A DNA stretch of 64,000 nt from Oscillatoriales cyanobacterium (GCA_011390955.1 JAABRM010000012.1:1-64000), one strand, 5' to 3'. Counted from the first letter of the stretch, positions 34,225 to 46,700 are shown. Numbers and translations are program-made. Notes: a model not told the origin generated them from the letters alone.

Positions 34225-37200
34225 ATGACTCTGACGCTTAACGGATATCAAATTAACCAAACAATTCACCAGGGAATCAATACCGAAATTTATCGGGGAG
34301 TTCGACTGTCAGATCAAACCCCAGTGATTCTGAAAATCCTGGTAGCTGATTATCCCACCCTGGAAGAACTAACCCAATTTAGAAACGAATATGAACTGAG
34401 TAAAAATCTCCAAGAAGTTCCCGGCATTGTCACCCCGATAGAATTATTAAATTACCAAAATGGACTGGCGCTAATATTAAATGATATGGGGGGTATTTCC
34501 CTGAAACAGTACCTGGAACAAAAATCAGCACAATCTCGCAAAAATTCTGGCTTAAGCTATTCTGGCTTAACCTTAAAAGAATTTATGTCGATCGCCCTTC
34601 AACTTGCCACCACCCTGGGGGAACTACACCAACGGCAAATTGTCCACAAAGATATCAAACCTCACAACATTATTATTAACCCGGAAACTGGGCTAGTCAA
34701 AATCACCGATTTTAGCATCGCTTCTCGCCTCAGCGAAGAAATTGCCACGGTGAGTAATCCCGACCAATTAGAAGGAACCCTCGCCTATATGTCCCCGGAA
34801 CAAACCGGCAGAATGAATCGCACTTTAGATTATCGCAGTGACTATTATTCCCTGGGAGTTACTTTTTATGAGATGCTGGCTGGCTGCCTGCCTTTTGAAT
34901 CGGACGACCCCCTAGAATTAATTCACTGTCATATTGCCAAAAACCCGCCAAAATTAAGCCAGTTCAATCCAGAAATTCCCCCAGCCATAGAAGGCTTAGT
35001 CCTGAAACTAATGGCCAAAGCAGCGGAAGACCGTTATCGGAGTGCCAACGGGCTAATCCATGACTTAGAAACCTGCTGCCAACAGTTAGAAACTAGCGGC
35101 AATATTGAATTCATCCCCGGAGAAAGCGATCGCGCCGGTCAATTATTAATTGCCCAAAAACTTTATGGTCGAGATGCGGAAGTTGCTCAACTGATGGAAA
35201 CCTTCGATCGCGTCGCCAACCCCCCCGAACCGGGACGAGCAAGGGCAGAAATGATCCTCGTTTCTGGTTATTCGGGAATTGGCAAAACCGCCTTAGTCTC
35301 AGAAGTGCATAAACCCATCGTTAAAAGTCGGGGCTATTTTATCAGTGGCAAATTCGACCAATATAAACGAAATATTCCTTATAGTTCTCTAATTCAAGCC
35401 TTTGCCGAACTAATTCGCCAACTGCTAACCGAACCAGAAACAGGGATTCAAACTTGGAAAAAACAACTATTAAATGCCCTGGAAAACAACGGTCAAGTGA
35501 TTTGTGATGTGATTCCCGAAGTAGCCCTAATTATTGGCGAACAGCCAGAAGTGCCATCCCTGGGGCCAACGGAATCTCAAAACCGTTTCAATCGGGTATT
35601 TCTGCAATTTATGGGCGTGTTTACCACCCCAGAACATCCCCTGGTAATTTTCCTCGACGACTTACAATGGGCAGACAGTGCCTCATTAAAATTAATCCAC
35701 CTATTGCTGACTAATCCTGACAGCAAATATCTGCTATTTATCGGCGCCTATCGAGATAATGAAGTCAGTCCAACTCATCCCACGATCCAGGCGATCGAAA
35801 AAATTGCTGCTGCCGGAACTCCGGTAAATCATATCGTCTTAGGGTCATTGGAAATCCGTCATGTTTGCGCCTTACTTGCCGATACCCTAACCAACAGTAA
35901 AAAAACCGAAAAATTAGCAGAATTACTGACTCACAAAACCCAGGGAAACCCATTTTTCTTAACCCAACTGCTGAAAACTTTATATGCAGAATCCTTGTTA
36001 GTCTATGACTATAGTCAAGGGTCATGGCAGTGGAATTTAGCGCAAATTCAAGCCGTAGGCATCACCGATTATAATGTGGTGGAACTGATCGCCCGAAATC
36101 TGCAAAAACTGCCCAAATCCACCCAGAAAGTCTTAAAACTAGCCGCCTGTATTGGCCACCAATTTAATTTAGAAGTCCTGGGAATTGTGGCAGAAAAATC
36201 TCAGACAGAAACCGCAGCATATTTATGGTCAGCATTACAAACCGGGTTAGTTTTACCCCTGAGTAAAGATTATAAAATTCCCCTGGTTTTTGGCGATGAT
36301 GAGGAAACCGGGCAGCGGTTATCGGACCTTAAGGTCAACTACAAGTTTTTGCACGACCGCGTACAGCAAGCGGCTTATTCTCTGATTCCCGAACCAGAGA
36401 AAAAAGCCACCCATCTAAAAATTGGCCAATTGCTGCTAAAAAATACCAGTGCCGCAGAACGAGAAGAAAATATCTTTGCCCTAGTTAACCAACTGAATTA
36501 TGGCACTGATTTACTCAAGCATAACTCCCAAAAACATAAACTCGCGTCGTTAAATCTTTTAGCCGGGAAAAAAGCCAAAGAAGCCACCGCTTATGAAGCG
36601 GCAGTTAAGTATTTAGGTTTGGGACTCGATTTGTTAAGCGAAGCTAGTTGGGTCATTAACTATGACTTGACATTAGCTTTATACACCGAAGCAATGGAAG
36701 CGGAATATTTATCTACCAACTTTGACCGCACCGAAGTAATAGGGCAAGTTATTTTAGAAAAAGCCAAGTTTTTGCTCGATCGCATCAAAGTCTATGAAAT
36801 TCATATGGAGATGTATCTGGCTCAACACTACATTGTGAAATCTATTGATACCGGATTACAGGCTTTGGGAATGATGGGTATTTCTCTATTAGATATTTCG
36901 GATCGAACTCATAAAAATGTAAACTTGCCTTCTCTTGAGGAAGTAGAAAAATTATCGGAAATGACCGATCCATATCGATTGGCAGCCGGGGGTATTTTAA
37001 TGAATTTATTGCCGCCGGTTTTGCAGGCTAAACCGGAAATGTTGCTACAAGTGGTTTTAACCCAGGTAAATCTTTATATAGAATCTGGTTATTCGCCGAG
37101 TGCTGCCCTTTCTTATAGCTGGTATGGAATGATCTTATGTGGAGACCTCGGAGATATTGAAAAAGGATACCACGCTGGTCAGTTAGCCCTCAAGGTGTTA

Positions 37201-40200
37201 GATCGATTTAATGATCGTTCACTAAAATGCCGTGTGTATAACATGATTTATGTTTTTATTAAACCCTGGAAAGAACATATTCGGGAATCTCTAACTCCTT
37301 TACTCGAAGGAGTTCAAGCGGGTATGGAATTTGGAGATTTAATTTATGCGAGCTATTGCGCTCTAAATTATTGCGGTTATTTAGTGGCAACAGAAGCTAA
37401 CATCGAAACTATCAAGCGGAAACAAACTCCATACATTGAGTTACTGGTTCAATTAAAAAATAATCTCGCCCTTTACAGCACCACCGCTTGGCACCAAATG
37501 CTCAAAAATTTACAAGGCTTGAGTCCAGACAAATTTCAGTTAATTGGCGATAGCTTTGATGAAGAACGCATTCTGCCGGAATTACACGAAGGGCATGATG
37601 GTTGGTCGCTTTTTAACGTCTATTTAATTAAAGGAATTCTCCCATATCTATTTGGAGACTATGAAAGAGCATTGGTCAACGCGGCCAAAGCCCAAGAATA
37701 CACCGGATCGGTAGTAGGTTTTGTCCATGTGGCGACCCACAAAATGTACTATTCCCTCATCCTGCTGGCTTTGTATCCTCAAGCTGAAACTCACCAACAA
37801 CTAGAATATCTGAAGCAAGTCGAAGCGAACCAAGAAAAATTACAGCTATGGGCTCACCATGCCCCGATGAATTTTCAGCATAAATATGACCTGGTAGCCG
37901 CCGAAAAAGCGCGAGTCTTGGGGCAAACTTTAGCGGCAATGGAACTGTACGATCGCGCCATAGCCGGAGCGAAAGAAAACGAATATATCCAAGAAGCAGC
38001 CCTAGGCAACGAACGAGCCGCCGAATTTTATCTATCTTTAGGACGAGAAAAAATCGCCAAAGCTTACATGACCGATGCCTACTACGGTTATGCCAAATGG
38101 GGTGCCGTGGCCAAAGTCGAAGACTTAGAAATCGCCTATCCTCAATTATTAGAGCAAATTAAACAACAGGCAGGGGGCAAGACCATTCTGGAGGAATCAA
38201 TGCAAACCACCATAGTTAAAACCACCCTAGGCAACAGCGGCGCCCTGGACTTAGGCACGGTAATGAAAGCCTCCCTAGCCATCTCCAGTGAAATTGTCCT
38301 GGATAAATTACTGACTCAATTAATCAACATTCTCCTAGAAAATGCCGGTGCCGAAAAAGCATTTTTATTCTTAAAAGAAAAAGCCGGACTAGAACTTGCA
38401 GCCAGTACCCAAGTCAACCAAGAGGCGATCGTCTATCAATCCGCCGTAGGGACACGGCTGGCCCCGGTCCCTACACCCCCGGATACAGATTTGCCCCTGG
38501 GGGTAATCAACTATGTGCAACGGACGGGTTCCCATGTAATGCTGGCGGATGCCCGAACCCAAGGCTTTTTTACCAATGACCCTTATATCACCGCAAATCA
38601 AGTTAAATCCTTGTTATGTGCGCCGATTATTAAGGGCTCAAAATTAGTGGGGATTATTTATTTAGAAAATAACCTCACCACTGGGGCATTTACGAGCGAT
38701 CGCCTGAAAATCTTACAACTACTATCGGGACAAGCGGCTATCTCCTTAGAACTTGCCCGTTCTGTCAACGAAGTGCAAAACACCTTAGCCTACCTCAAAA
38801 GCATCATCAACAACATTGCCGATGGCTTATTAGTCACCGATCGAACCGGTCGCATCACTCAATATAATCCCGCCCTATGCCATCTATTTGGTTTAGCTGC
38901 ATCCGCTTCCCTGGGAGGCCAACATTGCCACGAAGCATTAACCGTAGAAATTGGCACTTTGGTGACGCAAACCTTAAGCAACCCAAAGGAAGTTTTGAGT
39001 GCAGAAATTAACCTCACTCCGGGACGAATTGGTGGGGCAGTTGCCACCGCCATTACCACAGACAAATCCGCTGAAGTCATTGGTTGTGCCATCATCATCC
39101 GGGATATCACGGCAGAAAAAGAAATCGATCGCATGAAAACCGACTTTATCTCCACCGTCTCCCATGAACTACGCACCCCATTAACCTCCGTAGTGGGATT
39201 TGCCAAAATTATCCATAAAAAACTCACCGAACAAATCACTCCTGCCTTAGTTTCAGCGGACAAAAAAACGGTGCGATCCGTGCGACAAATTGGCGACAAT
39301 ATTAACATCATCATTTCCGAAGGGGAACGGCTCACCAACCTAATTAATGATGTCCTCGATATTGCCAAAATGGAAGCCGGTAAAATTGAATGGGTGATGC
39401 AACCAGTGAATATTGGCGAAACGATCGATCGCGCCGTCAATGCCACCTCTTCTCTATGGCAAACTTCTGGACTAGAACTAACTAAACAAATCCCCCCGGA
39501 ACTGCCAACGGTCAAAGGCGATCCAGGTCGCTTACTCCAAGTCCTAATTAATTTAATTTCCAACGCGGTCAAATTTACCGAAAAAGGTTCAATTACCATC
39601 ACCGCAGCACCGCATTTGTCACCAGAGGGAGGGTCGGAAGTCATTGTCAGTGTGATTGATACGGGAATTGGCATTGCCCCGAATAACACGGAAAAAGTGT
39701 TTGAAAAATTCAAACAAGTCGGTGAAGTAATGACCGACAAACCCCAGGGAACCGGTCTGGGACTGCCCATTTGTCAGCAAATTATCGAACACCATCAAGG
39801 GCGCATTTGGGTCGAAAGCGAGTTAGGAGTTGGCAGTAATTTCTCCTTTGCCTTACCCCTGATTTCTTCTACCATTCAAGCACCAGAAAATCTTAACCTC
39901 GATACCTTAGTGCGACAATTAAAACAAAGCATTGTCCCCAAATCCTCGGAATCTACGGAAGAACAAAAAACCATTTTAGTAGTAGATGACGAACCATCCA
40001 TTCGCTCGCTCCTGCGACAACAATTAGAAGACCAAGGGTATCTTATCAAAGAAGCTGCCGATGGCATGGAGGCCATATCCCAAGTCAAACTTATGCCCCC
40101 GGATTTAATTATTTTGGATGTAATGATGCCAGCAATCAACGGCTTTGATGTGGCGGCGGTACTGAAAAATAATCCCACCACAATGGATATCCCGATTATT

Positions 40201-40590
40201 ATCTTATCTATCGTCGAAGATAAACAACGGGGCTGGAAACTGGGCATCGATCGCTACCTCACCAAACCCATTGATAGTGAAAAATTGCTAAATAATATTG
40301 AAGTGCTAATTTCTCGCGGTAGTTCGCCTAAGAAAGTCATGGTAGTGGATCAAGATGTGTCCGCCATTAAGACCCTAACTGAGGTATTACAAGCCAAAGG
40401 ATATAGTGTGGTAGAAGCCTTGTCGGGTTCAGAATGTATCCGGAAAGCCTTGCAAGAAAAACCTGATATGATTATTGTGGATTCTGTACTGTCACAGCAG
40501 CATGATTTGGTCAAAACTTTGCGCTTTGAAAAAGGGCTGGAAAACGTTTTATTTCTTTTATTGGCTGACCAACCCGAGGAGAATCTTTAA
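34225..40590 (+). CDS. Giant Ser/Thr kinase - histidine kinase hybrid 1
   Basis: A 2,121-residue soluble multi-kinase of the HstK type known from filamentous cyanobacteria. Order: Ser/Thr kinase domain (about 4-270; catalytic HKDIKPHN at 141-148, KITDFSIASRL); AAA ATPase (Walker A GYSGIGKT at 348-355, FLDDLQWADSAS); a long helical region; GAF (about 1330-1490); PAS (about 1525-1630); HisKA (His near 1646 in TVSHELRTPLTS); HATPase_c (NLISNAVKFT, DTGIGIAP, GTGLGLPIC); REC (VVDDEPSIRSLL, DLIILDVMMP); and a second shortened REC-like end. The start is ATG 34225, with AGGAG 9 bases upstream; 32 in-frame codons upstream read through simple repeats (SPPNLSPPNLSP). The stop at 40588-40590 is created by a 46-bp tandem duplication. 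Signals and targets are unknown. Confidence 0.92.
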   Translation: MTLTLNGYQINQTIHQGINTEIYRGVRLSDQTPVILKILVADYPTLEELTQFRNEYELSKNLQEVPGIVTPIELLNYQNGLALILNDMGGISLKQYLEQKSAQSRKNSGLSYSGLTLKEFMSIALQLATTLGELHQRQIVHKDIKPHNIIINPETGLVKITDFSIASRLSEEIATVSNPDQLEGTLAYMSPEQTGRMNRTLDYRSDYYSLGVTFYEMLAGCLPFESDDPLELIHCHIAKNPPKLSQFNPEIPPAIEGLVLKLMAKAAEDRYRSANGLIHDLETCCQQLETSGNIEFIPGESDRAGQLLIAQKLYGRDAEVAQLMETFDRVANPPEPGRARAEMILVSGYSGIGKTALVSEVHKPIVKSRGYFISGKFDQYKRNIPYSSLIQAFAELIRQLLTEPETGIQTWKKQLLNALENNGQVICDVIPEVALIIGEQPEVPSLGPTESQNRFNRVFLQFMGVFTTPEHPLVIFLDDLQWADSASLKLIHLLLTNPDSKYLLFIGAYRDNEVSPTHPTIQAIEKIAAAGTPVNHIVLGSLEIRHVCALLADTLTNSKKTEKLAELLTHKTQGNPFFLTQLLKTLYAESLLVYDYSQGSWQWNLAQIQAVGITDYNVVELIARNLQKLPKSTQKVLKLAACIGHQFNLEVLGIVAEKSQTETAAYLWSALQTGLVLPLSKDYKIPLVFGDDEETGQRLSDLKVNYKFLHDRVQQAAYSLIPEPEKKATHLKIGQLLLKNTSAAEREENIFALVNQLNYGTDLLKHNSQKHKLASLNLLAGKKAKEATAYEAAVKYLGLGLDLLSEASWVINYDLTLALYTEAMEAEYLSTNFDRTEVIGQVILEKAKFLLDRIKVYEIHMEMYLAQHYIVKSIDTGLQALGMMGISLLDISDRTHKNVNLPSLEEVEKLSEMTDPYRLAAGGILMNLLPPVLQAKPEMLLQVVLTQVNLYIESGYSPSAALSYSWYGMILCGDLGDIEKGYHAGQLALKVLDRFNDRSLKCRVYNMIYVFIKPWKEHIRESLTPLLEGVQAGMEFGDLIYASYCALNYCGYLVATEANIETIKRKQTPYIELLVQLKNNLALYSTTAWHQMLKNLQGLSPDKFQLIGDSFDEERILPELHEGHDGWSLFNVYLIKGILPYLFGDYERALVNAAKAQEYTGSVVGFVHVATHKMYYSLILLALYPQAETHQQLEYLKQVEANQEKLQLWAHHAPMNFQHKYDLVAAEKARVLGQTLAAMELYDRAIAGAKENEYIQEAALGNERAAEFYLSLGREKIAKAYMTDAYYGYAKWGAVAKVEDLEIAYPQLLEQIKQQAGGKTILEESMQTTIVKTTLGNSGALDLGTVMKASLAISSEIVLDKLLTQLINILLENAGAEKAFLFLKEKAGLELAASTQVNQEAIVYQSAVGTRLAPVPTPPDTDLPLGVINYVQRTGSHVMLADARTQGFFTNDPYITANQVKSLLCAPIIKGSKLVGIIYLENNLTTGAFTSDRLKILQLLSGQAAISLELARSVNEVQNTLAYLKSIINNIADGLLVTDRTGRITQYNPALCHLFGLAASASLGGQHCHEALTVEIGTLVTQTLSNPKEVLSAEINLTPGRIGGAVATAITTDKSAEVIGCAIIIRDITAEKEIDRMKTDFISTVSHELRTPLTSVVGFAKIIHKKLTEQITPALVSADKKTVRSVRQIGDNINIIISEGERLTNLINDVLDIAKMEAGKIEWVMQPVNIGETIDRAVNATSSLWQTSGLELTKQIPPELPTVKGDPGRLLQVLINLISNAVKFTEKGSITITAAPHLSPEGGSEVIVSVIDTGIGIAPNNTEKVFEKFKQVGEVMTDKPQGTGLGLPICQQIIEHHQGRIWVESELGVGSNFSFALPLISSTIQAPENLNLDTLVRQLKQSIVPKSSESTEEQKTILVVDDEPSIRSLLRQQLEDQGYLIKEAADGMEAISQVKLMPPDLIILDVMMPAINGFDVAAVLKNNPTTMDIPIIILSIVEDKQRGWKLGIDRYLTKPIDSEKLLNNIEVLISRGSSPKKVMVVDQDVSAIKTLTEVLQAKGYSVVEALSGSECIRKALQEKPDMIIVDSVLSQQHDLVKTLRFEKGLENVLFLLLADQPEENL
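38446..38474. repeat. Dispersed palindrome in frame in the GAF domain of hybrid 1
   Basis: GTAGGGAC (38446-38453) and GTCCCTAC (38467-38474) flank ACGGCTGGCCCCG. It encodes VGTRLAPVPTP, an odd insert between QSAVG and the DLPLGVINYV strand. The arms match those of palindromes at about 8216 and 26308. The paralogue has the same insert at 44944-44972. Confidence 0.65.
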
Positions 40591-40634
40591 CGTTTTATTT
40601 CTTTTATTGGCTGACCAACCCGACGAGAATTTTT
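40543..40634 (+). repeat. 46-bp tandem duplication at the end of hybrid 1
   Basis: AACGTTTTATTTCTTTTATT and the following 26 bases occur at 40543-40588 and again at 40589-40634, with one clear change (GAGGAG versus GACGAG). Removing one copy would let the frame read DQPDENFFR and stop at 40641 instead of DQPEENL. Confidence 0.9.
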
Positions 40635-40639
40635 TCCGC

Positions 40640-40686
40640 TAGACGATCCGTAGGGGAGATGGGCTATCTCCCCTACGGATCGTCTA
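40640..40686. terminator. Perfect 21-bp hairpin between the two giant kinases
   Basis: TAGACGATCCGTAGGGGAGA plus T (40640-40660) pairs perfectly with 40666-40686 around the loop GGGCT. No T run follows on the plus strand, so it may act as an RNA-stabilising or processing hairpin or be a dispersed element rather than a classical terminator. A half copy (GATCGTCTAG) recurs at about 40701. Confidence 0.6.
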
Positions 40687-40752
40687 ACTTGGGCATTTAT
40701 GATCGTCTAGTTGTTGGCTGTTACTTAACTAATCAAATCAGGAGTTAAATCC

Positions 40753-43700
40753 ATGAATATCACCCTTAACGGATATGAGATTAGCGAAAAACTTCACCAA
40801 GGAATCAGTACAGAAATTTATCGGGGAATCCGACTTTTATCTGGCACCCCAGTGATTCTGAAACTTCTAGGGTCAGAGTACCCTACCCTCGAAGAACTTA
40901 CCCGATTTAGAAATGAATACGACTTAAGTAAAACTCTCAAAGATATCCCGGGAATTGTCCAAGTCATCGAATTATTACATTACCGGAACGGACTGGTTCT
41001 AACTTTGACAGATATGGGGGGCATTTCTCTGAAACAATATCTGTCAGAAAAATCAGGAGATTCCCGTCCGTGTTCTGGCTTAAGTTTAAGAGAATTTCTG
41101 CCGATCGCCCTTCAACTTGCCACCACCCTGGGGGAACTACACCAACGGCAAATTGTCCACAAAGATATCAAACCTCAAAACATTATTATTAACCCGGAAA
41201 CCAAGGAAGTAAAAATTACAGATTTTAGCATTGCCTCTCGTCTGAGATCAGAAGTCACAACCCTGAATAATCCCGACCAATTAGAAGGAACCTTGGCCTA
41301 TATGTCCCCGGAACAAACGGGACGGATGAATCGCACATTAGATTATCGCAGTGACTATTATTCTCTGGGAGTCACCTTTTATGAACTACTCGCGGGCAGC
41401 CTGCCCTTTGAATCGGAAGATCCCCTAGAATTAATTCATTGTCATATTGCCAAAAACCCGCGAAAACTACGCCAAATTAATCCAGAAATTCCTGAAGCCA
41501 TAGAAGGGTTAGTCCTTAAATTAATGGCCAAAGCCGCCGAAGACCGTTATCGCAGTGCCAAGGGACTGATTTATGACTTAGAAACTTGTTGGCAACAGTT
41601 ACAAACCACCGGAGAAATTAGCAACTTTACGCCTGGAAAGAGAGATCGGGCAGGACAACTACTCATCCCCCAAAAACTCTATGGTCGCGCTGCGGAAGTC
41701 GCCCAACTTATAGAAACCTTCGATCGCGTAGCAGAAGGCACCACAGAAATGATCCTAGTGTCCGGTTATTCCGGCATTGGCAAAACCGCCTTAGTCTCAG
41801 AAGTGCATAAACCCATCGTTAAAAGTCGGGGCTATTTTATTAGTGGAAAATTTGACCAATATAAACGCAATATTCCTTATGCTTCTCTGATTCAAGCATT
41901 TTCCGAACTCATTCGCCAACTGCTGACAGAATCAGAATATTCCATTGAAAGTTGGAAAGAAAAACTCTTACAAGCCCTGGGAAGCAATGGTCAAGTTATC
42001 TGTGATGTGATTCCCGAAGTAGAATTAATTATTGGCGAACAGCCAGAAGTGTCATCCCTCGGACCTACGGAATCCCAAAACCGTTTTAATCGGGTTTTTC
42101 AACAATTTATGGGCGTGTTTACAGCCCAAGAACATCCCCTAGTCATTTTCCTGGATGACCTGCAATGGGCTGATAGTGCTTCATTAAAATTAATCCAGCT
42201 ATTGCTGACTAATCCTGACAGCAAATATCTGCTATTTATCGGCGCCTATCGAGATAATGAAGTCAGTGCCACTCATCCCACGATCCAGGCGATCGAAAAA
42301 ATTGCGGCTACGGGAACCCCGGTCAGTAATATCGTCCTATGGTCGTTGGAATTAGACCATGTTCGTGCCTTAATTGCCGATACTCTCAGCAACAGTTCGG
42401 AAACGGCAGTCTTGGCAGATTTGTTATGCAACAAAACTCAGGGAAATCCATTTTTCTTAACTCAACTGCTGAAAACGTTATATGTAGAATCCTTGTTAGT
42501 CTATGACTTTTCACCGGGGTCATGGCAGTGGAATATTGAGTCAATTCAAGCCGTAGGGATTACCGATTATAATGTGGTGGAACTGATGGCACGGAATCTG
42601 CAAAAATTACCCGAAGCCACTCAGGAATTGTTAAAAATAGCCGCCTGTATTGGCCACCAATTTAATTTAGACGTACTGGCAATTGTTTCGGAACAATCTC
42701 AGACTAAAACCGCCACCGATTTATGGTCAGCGTTGCAAACCGGGTTGATTTTACCCCTGAGTAAAGACTATAAAACTCCCTTGGTGTTTAGCGGGGATGA
42801 GGAAACTGGGCAGCAGTTATCGGATGTTAAGGTTAACTACAAGTTTTTACACGACCGCGTGCAGCAAGCGGCTTATTCTCTGATTCCCGATACAGAGAAA
42901 AAAGCCACCCATTTAAAAATTGGTCAATTGCTGCTCCGAAATACCAGTGAAGCGGAACGAGAAGAGAATATCTTTGCCCTAGTCAACCAACTGAATTATG
43001 GGATTGATTTACTGAAGAGTCATCCGGAAAAAGATGAACTAGCTTTTCTGAATTTGATGGCGGGAAAAAAAGCCAAAGAAGCGACCGCTTATGAGGCAGC
43101 AGCTAAGTATTTAAATCTGGGGATGGAACTGGTCGGTGCGGATAGCTGGAAAAGTCAATATAACTTGACATTGGCTCTGTTTACTGAGGCAATGGAAGCG
43201 GAATACTTTAATACTAACTTCGGGGGAGCGCAAAGTCTGGGTCAGATTATCTTAGACCAAGCAACCAGTTTAATCGATCGCGTGAAAGTTTACGAACTAA
43301 ATATGCAAATTTTTACCTCTCAAAACCAGAATGTGAAAGCGATCGAAACCGGGTTACAAGCCTTGGAAATGCTGGGAATTTCTTTAGAATCCGTTAGCGT
43401 TGAAGATAGCGATCGCCTCAAAGTGCCCTCGCTTGAGTCAGTAGACCATATGCCGGAAATGATCGATATCTACAAACTAGCGGCCTTGAGAATTTTAATG
43501 AATTTATTGGCGCCGGTTTTGTTGGCTAAACCGGAGATATTGCTGCAAATTATCTTAACCCAAATTAATCTTTGTCTCGAATATGGTCATGCGGCCAACG
43601 CTGCCCTGTCTTATAGTTGGTATGGAATGCTGCTATGTGGATCCCTGGGAGATATTGAAAAAGGATACTATGCCGGTCAGGTAGCCATCAAGTTGTTAGA

Positions 43701-46700
43701 TCGTTTTAATGCGAACTCTCTTAAAGGCTGTGTGTATAATCTGGTGTACGCTTTTGTTCGACCCTGGAAAAAGCATATCCGCGAATCCCTAGAACCGTTA
43801 CAGGAAGCAATTCCCACTGGACTAGAATTTGGCGACTTAATGTATTCGAGCTATTGCGCTTTAAATTATTGCGGATATTTATTTTCCACAGAATCTAACC
43901 TGGAAACTATCAAGCGGAAACAAGCTCCCTACATTGAGTTATTGATTAAATTAAAAAATAATCTCTCACTTTACAGCACCAAGGCTTGGCACCAATTTGT
44001 GAAAAATTTACAAGGCTTAAACCCAGACAAGGAGCGGTTGGTGGGCGATAGCTTTGATGAAGAAGCTATCCTGCCGGAATTACACGAAGGGCATGATGGT
44101 TGGTCGCTGTTTACCGTCTATTTAATTAAAGGGATGCTGCCATACCTGTTTAAAGATTACCCGGAAGCATTAGTCAACGCTGAAAAAGCCGAATTATATA
44201 CCGTATCGGTAGTAGGTTTTTTCCATGTGGCGACCCACAAAATGTACTATTCTCTCACCCTGCTGGCGTTGTATCTAAGAGCGGAAACTGCCCAACAAAT
44301 AGAGTATCTAGATCGAGTGGAAGCGAACCAAGAAAACTTACAGCTATGGGCGAATCATTGCCCGATGAATTTTCAGCATAAATCCGACTTGGTAGCCGCC
44401 GAAAAAGCGCGAGTCTTGGGGCAAAAGTTAGAAGCAATGGAACTGTACGATCGCGCTATAGCCGGGGCGAAAGAAAACGAATATATCCAAGAAGAAGCAT
44501 TAGCCAACGAATTAGCCGCCGAATTTTATCTATCTTTAGGACGAGAAAAAGTCGCCCGCACTTATATGACCGATGCCTACTACGGCTATGCCAAGTGGGG
44601 CGCAGTGGCAAAAGTCCAAGACTTAGAAACCCAATATCCGCAACTGTTAAAGCAACTCAAACAAGAGTCCCTCCCCAAGACGGATGCTGAGGAATCAATG
44701 CAAACCACCATAGTTAAAACCACCCTAGGCAACAGCGGCGCCCTGGACTTAGGCACGGTAATGAAAGCCTCCCTAGCCATCTCCAGTGAAATTGTCCTGG
44801 ATAAATTACTGACTCAATTAATCAACATTCTCCTAGAAAATGCCGGTGCCGAAAAAGCATTTTTATTCTTAAAAGAAAAAGCCGGACTAGAACTTGCAGC
44901 CAGTACCCAAGTCAACCAAGAGGCGATCGTCTATCAATCCGCCGTAGGGACACGGCTGGCCCCGGTCCCTACACCCCCGGATACAGATTTGCCCCTGGGG
45001 GTAATCAACTATGTGCAACGGACGGGTTCCCATGTAATGCTGGCGGATGCCCGAACCCAAGGCTTTTTTACCAATGACCCTTATATCACCGCAAATCAAG
45101 TTAAATCCTTGTTATGTGCGCCGATTATTAAGGGCTCAAAATTAGTGGGGATTATTTATTTAGAAAATAACCTCACCACTGGGGCATTTACCCGCGATCG
45201 CCTGAAAGTCTTACAACTGCTATCGGGACAAGCGGCTATTTCCCTAGAACTCGCCCGTTCCGTCAACCAAGTCACCAATACCCTCGCTTATCTGAAAACC
45301 ATCATTAACAACATTGCCGATGGGATGCTGGTGACAGATTCCGCCGGACGAATTACCCAGTTTAACCCGGCTTTATCTAATTTGTTTGGCCTACCGGCAT
45401 CAGAATTGACCGGCCAACATTGTACTGAAGCCTTAAGTAGCGAAATTGGGGCGATCGTCACTCAAAGCTTGAGCAATCCAAAAGAAGTCTTGAGTGCAGA
45501 AATTAATCTAACCCCTGGACGCATTGGTGGGGCAGTGGCCACCGCCATTACTACTGATGAGGACGATGAAATCATTGGTTGCGTCACCATCATCCGGGAT
45601 ATCACCGCCGAAAAAGAAATCGATCGCATGAAAACCGACTTTATCTCCACCGTATCCCATGAACTACGCACCCCCTTAACCTCGGTGGTGGGATTTGCCA
45701 AAATTATCCATAAAAAACTCACCGAACAAGTCAATCCCGCCTTGGCAGGAGCCGATAAAAAAACCGTTCGGGCCGTGCGACAAATTGGCGACAATATTAA
45801 TATCATCATCTGCGAAGGGGAACGGCTGACCAACCTAATTAATGATGTCCTCGATATTGCCAAAATGGAAGCGGGCAAAATTGAGTGGAATATGGAACCA
45901 GTCAACCTGGGCGAAATCATCGATCGCGCCGTTAATAGCACTTCTTCCCTGTGGCAAAGTTCTGGACTTAAGCTGATCGAGGAACTGCCCCCTCAACTGC
46001 CAGAGGTCAACGGTGATGCGACCCGGTTGTTGCAAGTGGTGATTAATTTAATTTCCAATGCCGTCAAATTCACTCCATCTGGTTCAATTACCTTAAAAGT
46101 CTCTCAGCAAAATCAGCAAGTCATCGTCAGCGTCATCGATACCGGAGTTGGCATTGCCCCTGCTGACTGTGAAAAAGTGTTTGAAAAATTCAAGCAAGTG
46201 GGTGAGGTGATGACCGACAAGCCCAAAGGAACGGGACTCGGACTGCCGATTTGCCAGCAAATTATCGAACATCATCAAGGCCGCATTTGGGTGGAGAGTG
46301 AGCCTGGGGTGGGCAGTAATTTCTCCTTTGCCCTGCCGGTAGAGTCGCCTCTCGATGGCGAGGTAGAACCTCTCAACATTGATACCCTCGTGCGGCAGTT
46401 GAAGCAAAGTATTGTTTCTCAACCGTCTGATTCCACTGATGCACAAAAAACCATTCTAGTCGTCGATGATGAACCGTCTATTCGCTCTCTGCTGCGACAA
46501 CAACTGGAAGAACAAGGGTATTTAGTCGTAGAAGCGGCTGATGGTATGGAGGCCATATCCCAAGTCAAACTTATGCCCCCGGATTTGATTATTTTGGACG
46601 TAATGATGCCAGCAATCAACGGCTTTGATGTGGCGGCGGTACTGAAAAATAATCCCACCACAATGGATATCCCGATTATTATCTTATCGATCGTCGAAGA

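Noticed and set aside
38859-39770. Long minus-strand frame of 303 codons within hybrid kinase 1
   Set aside because: It is the complement of the PAS-HisKA-HATPase region, which is clearly coding on the plus strand; no family features.
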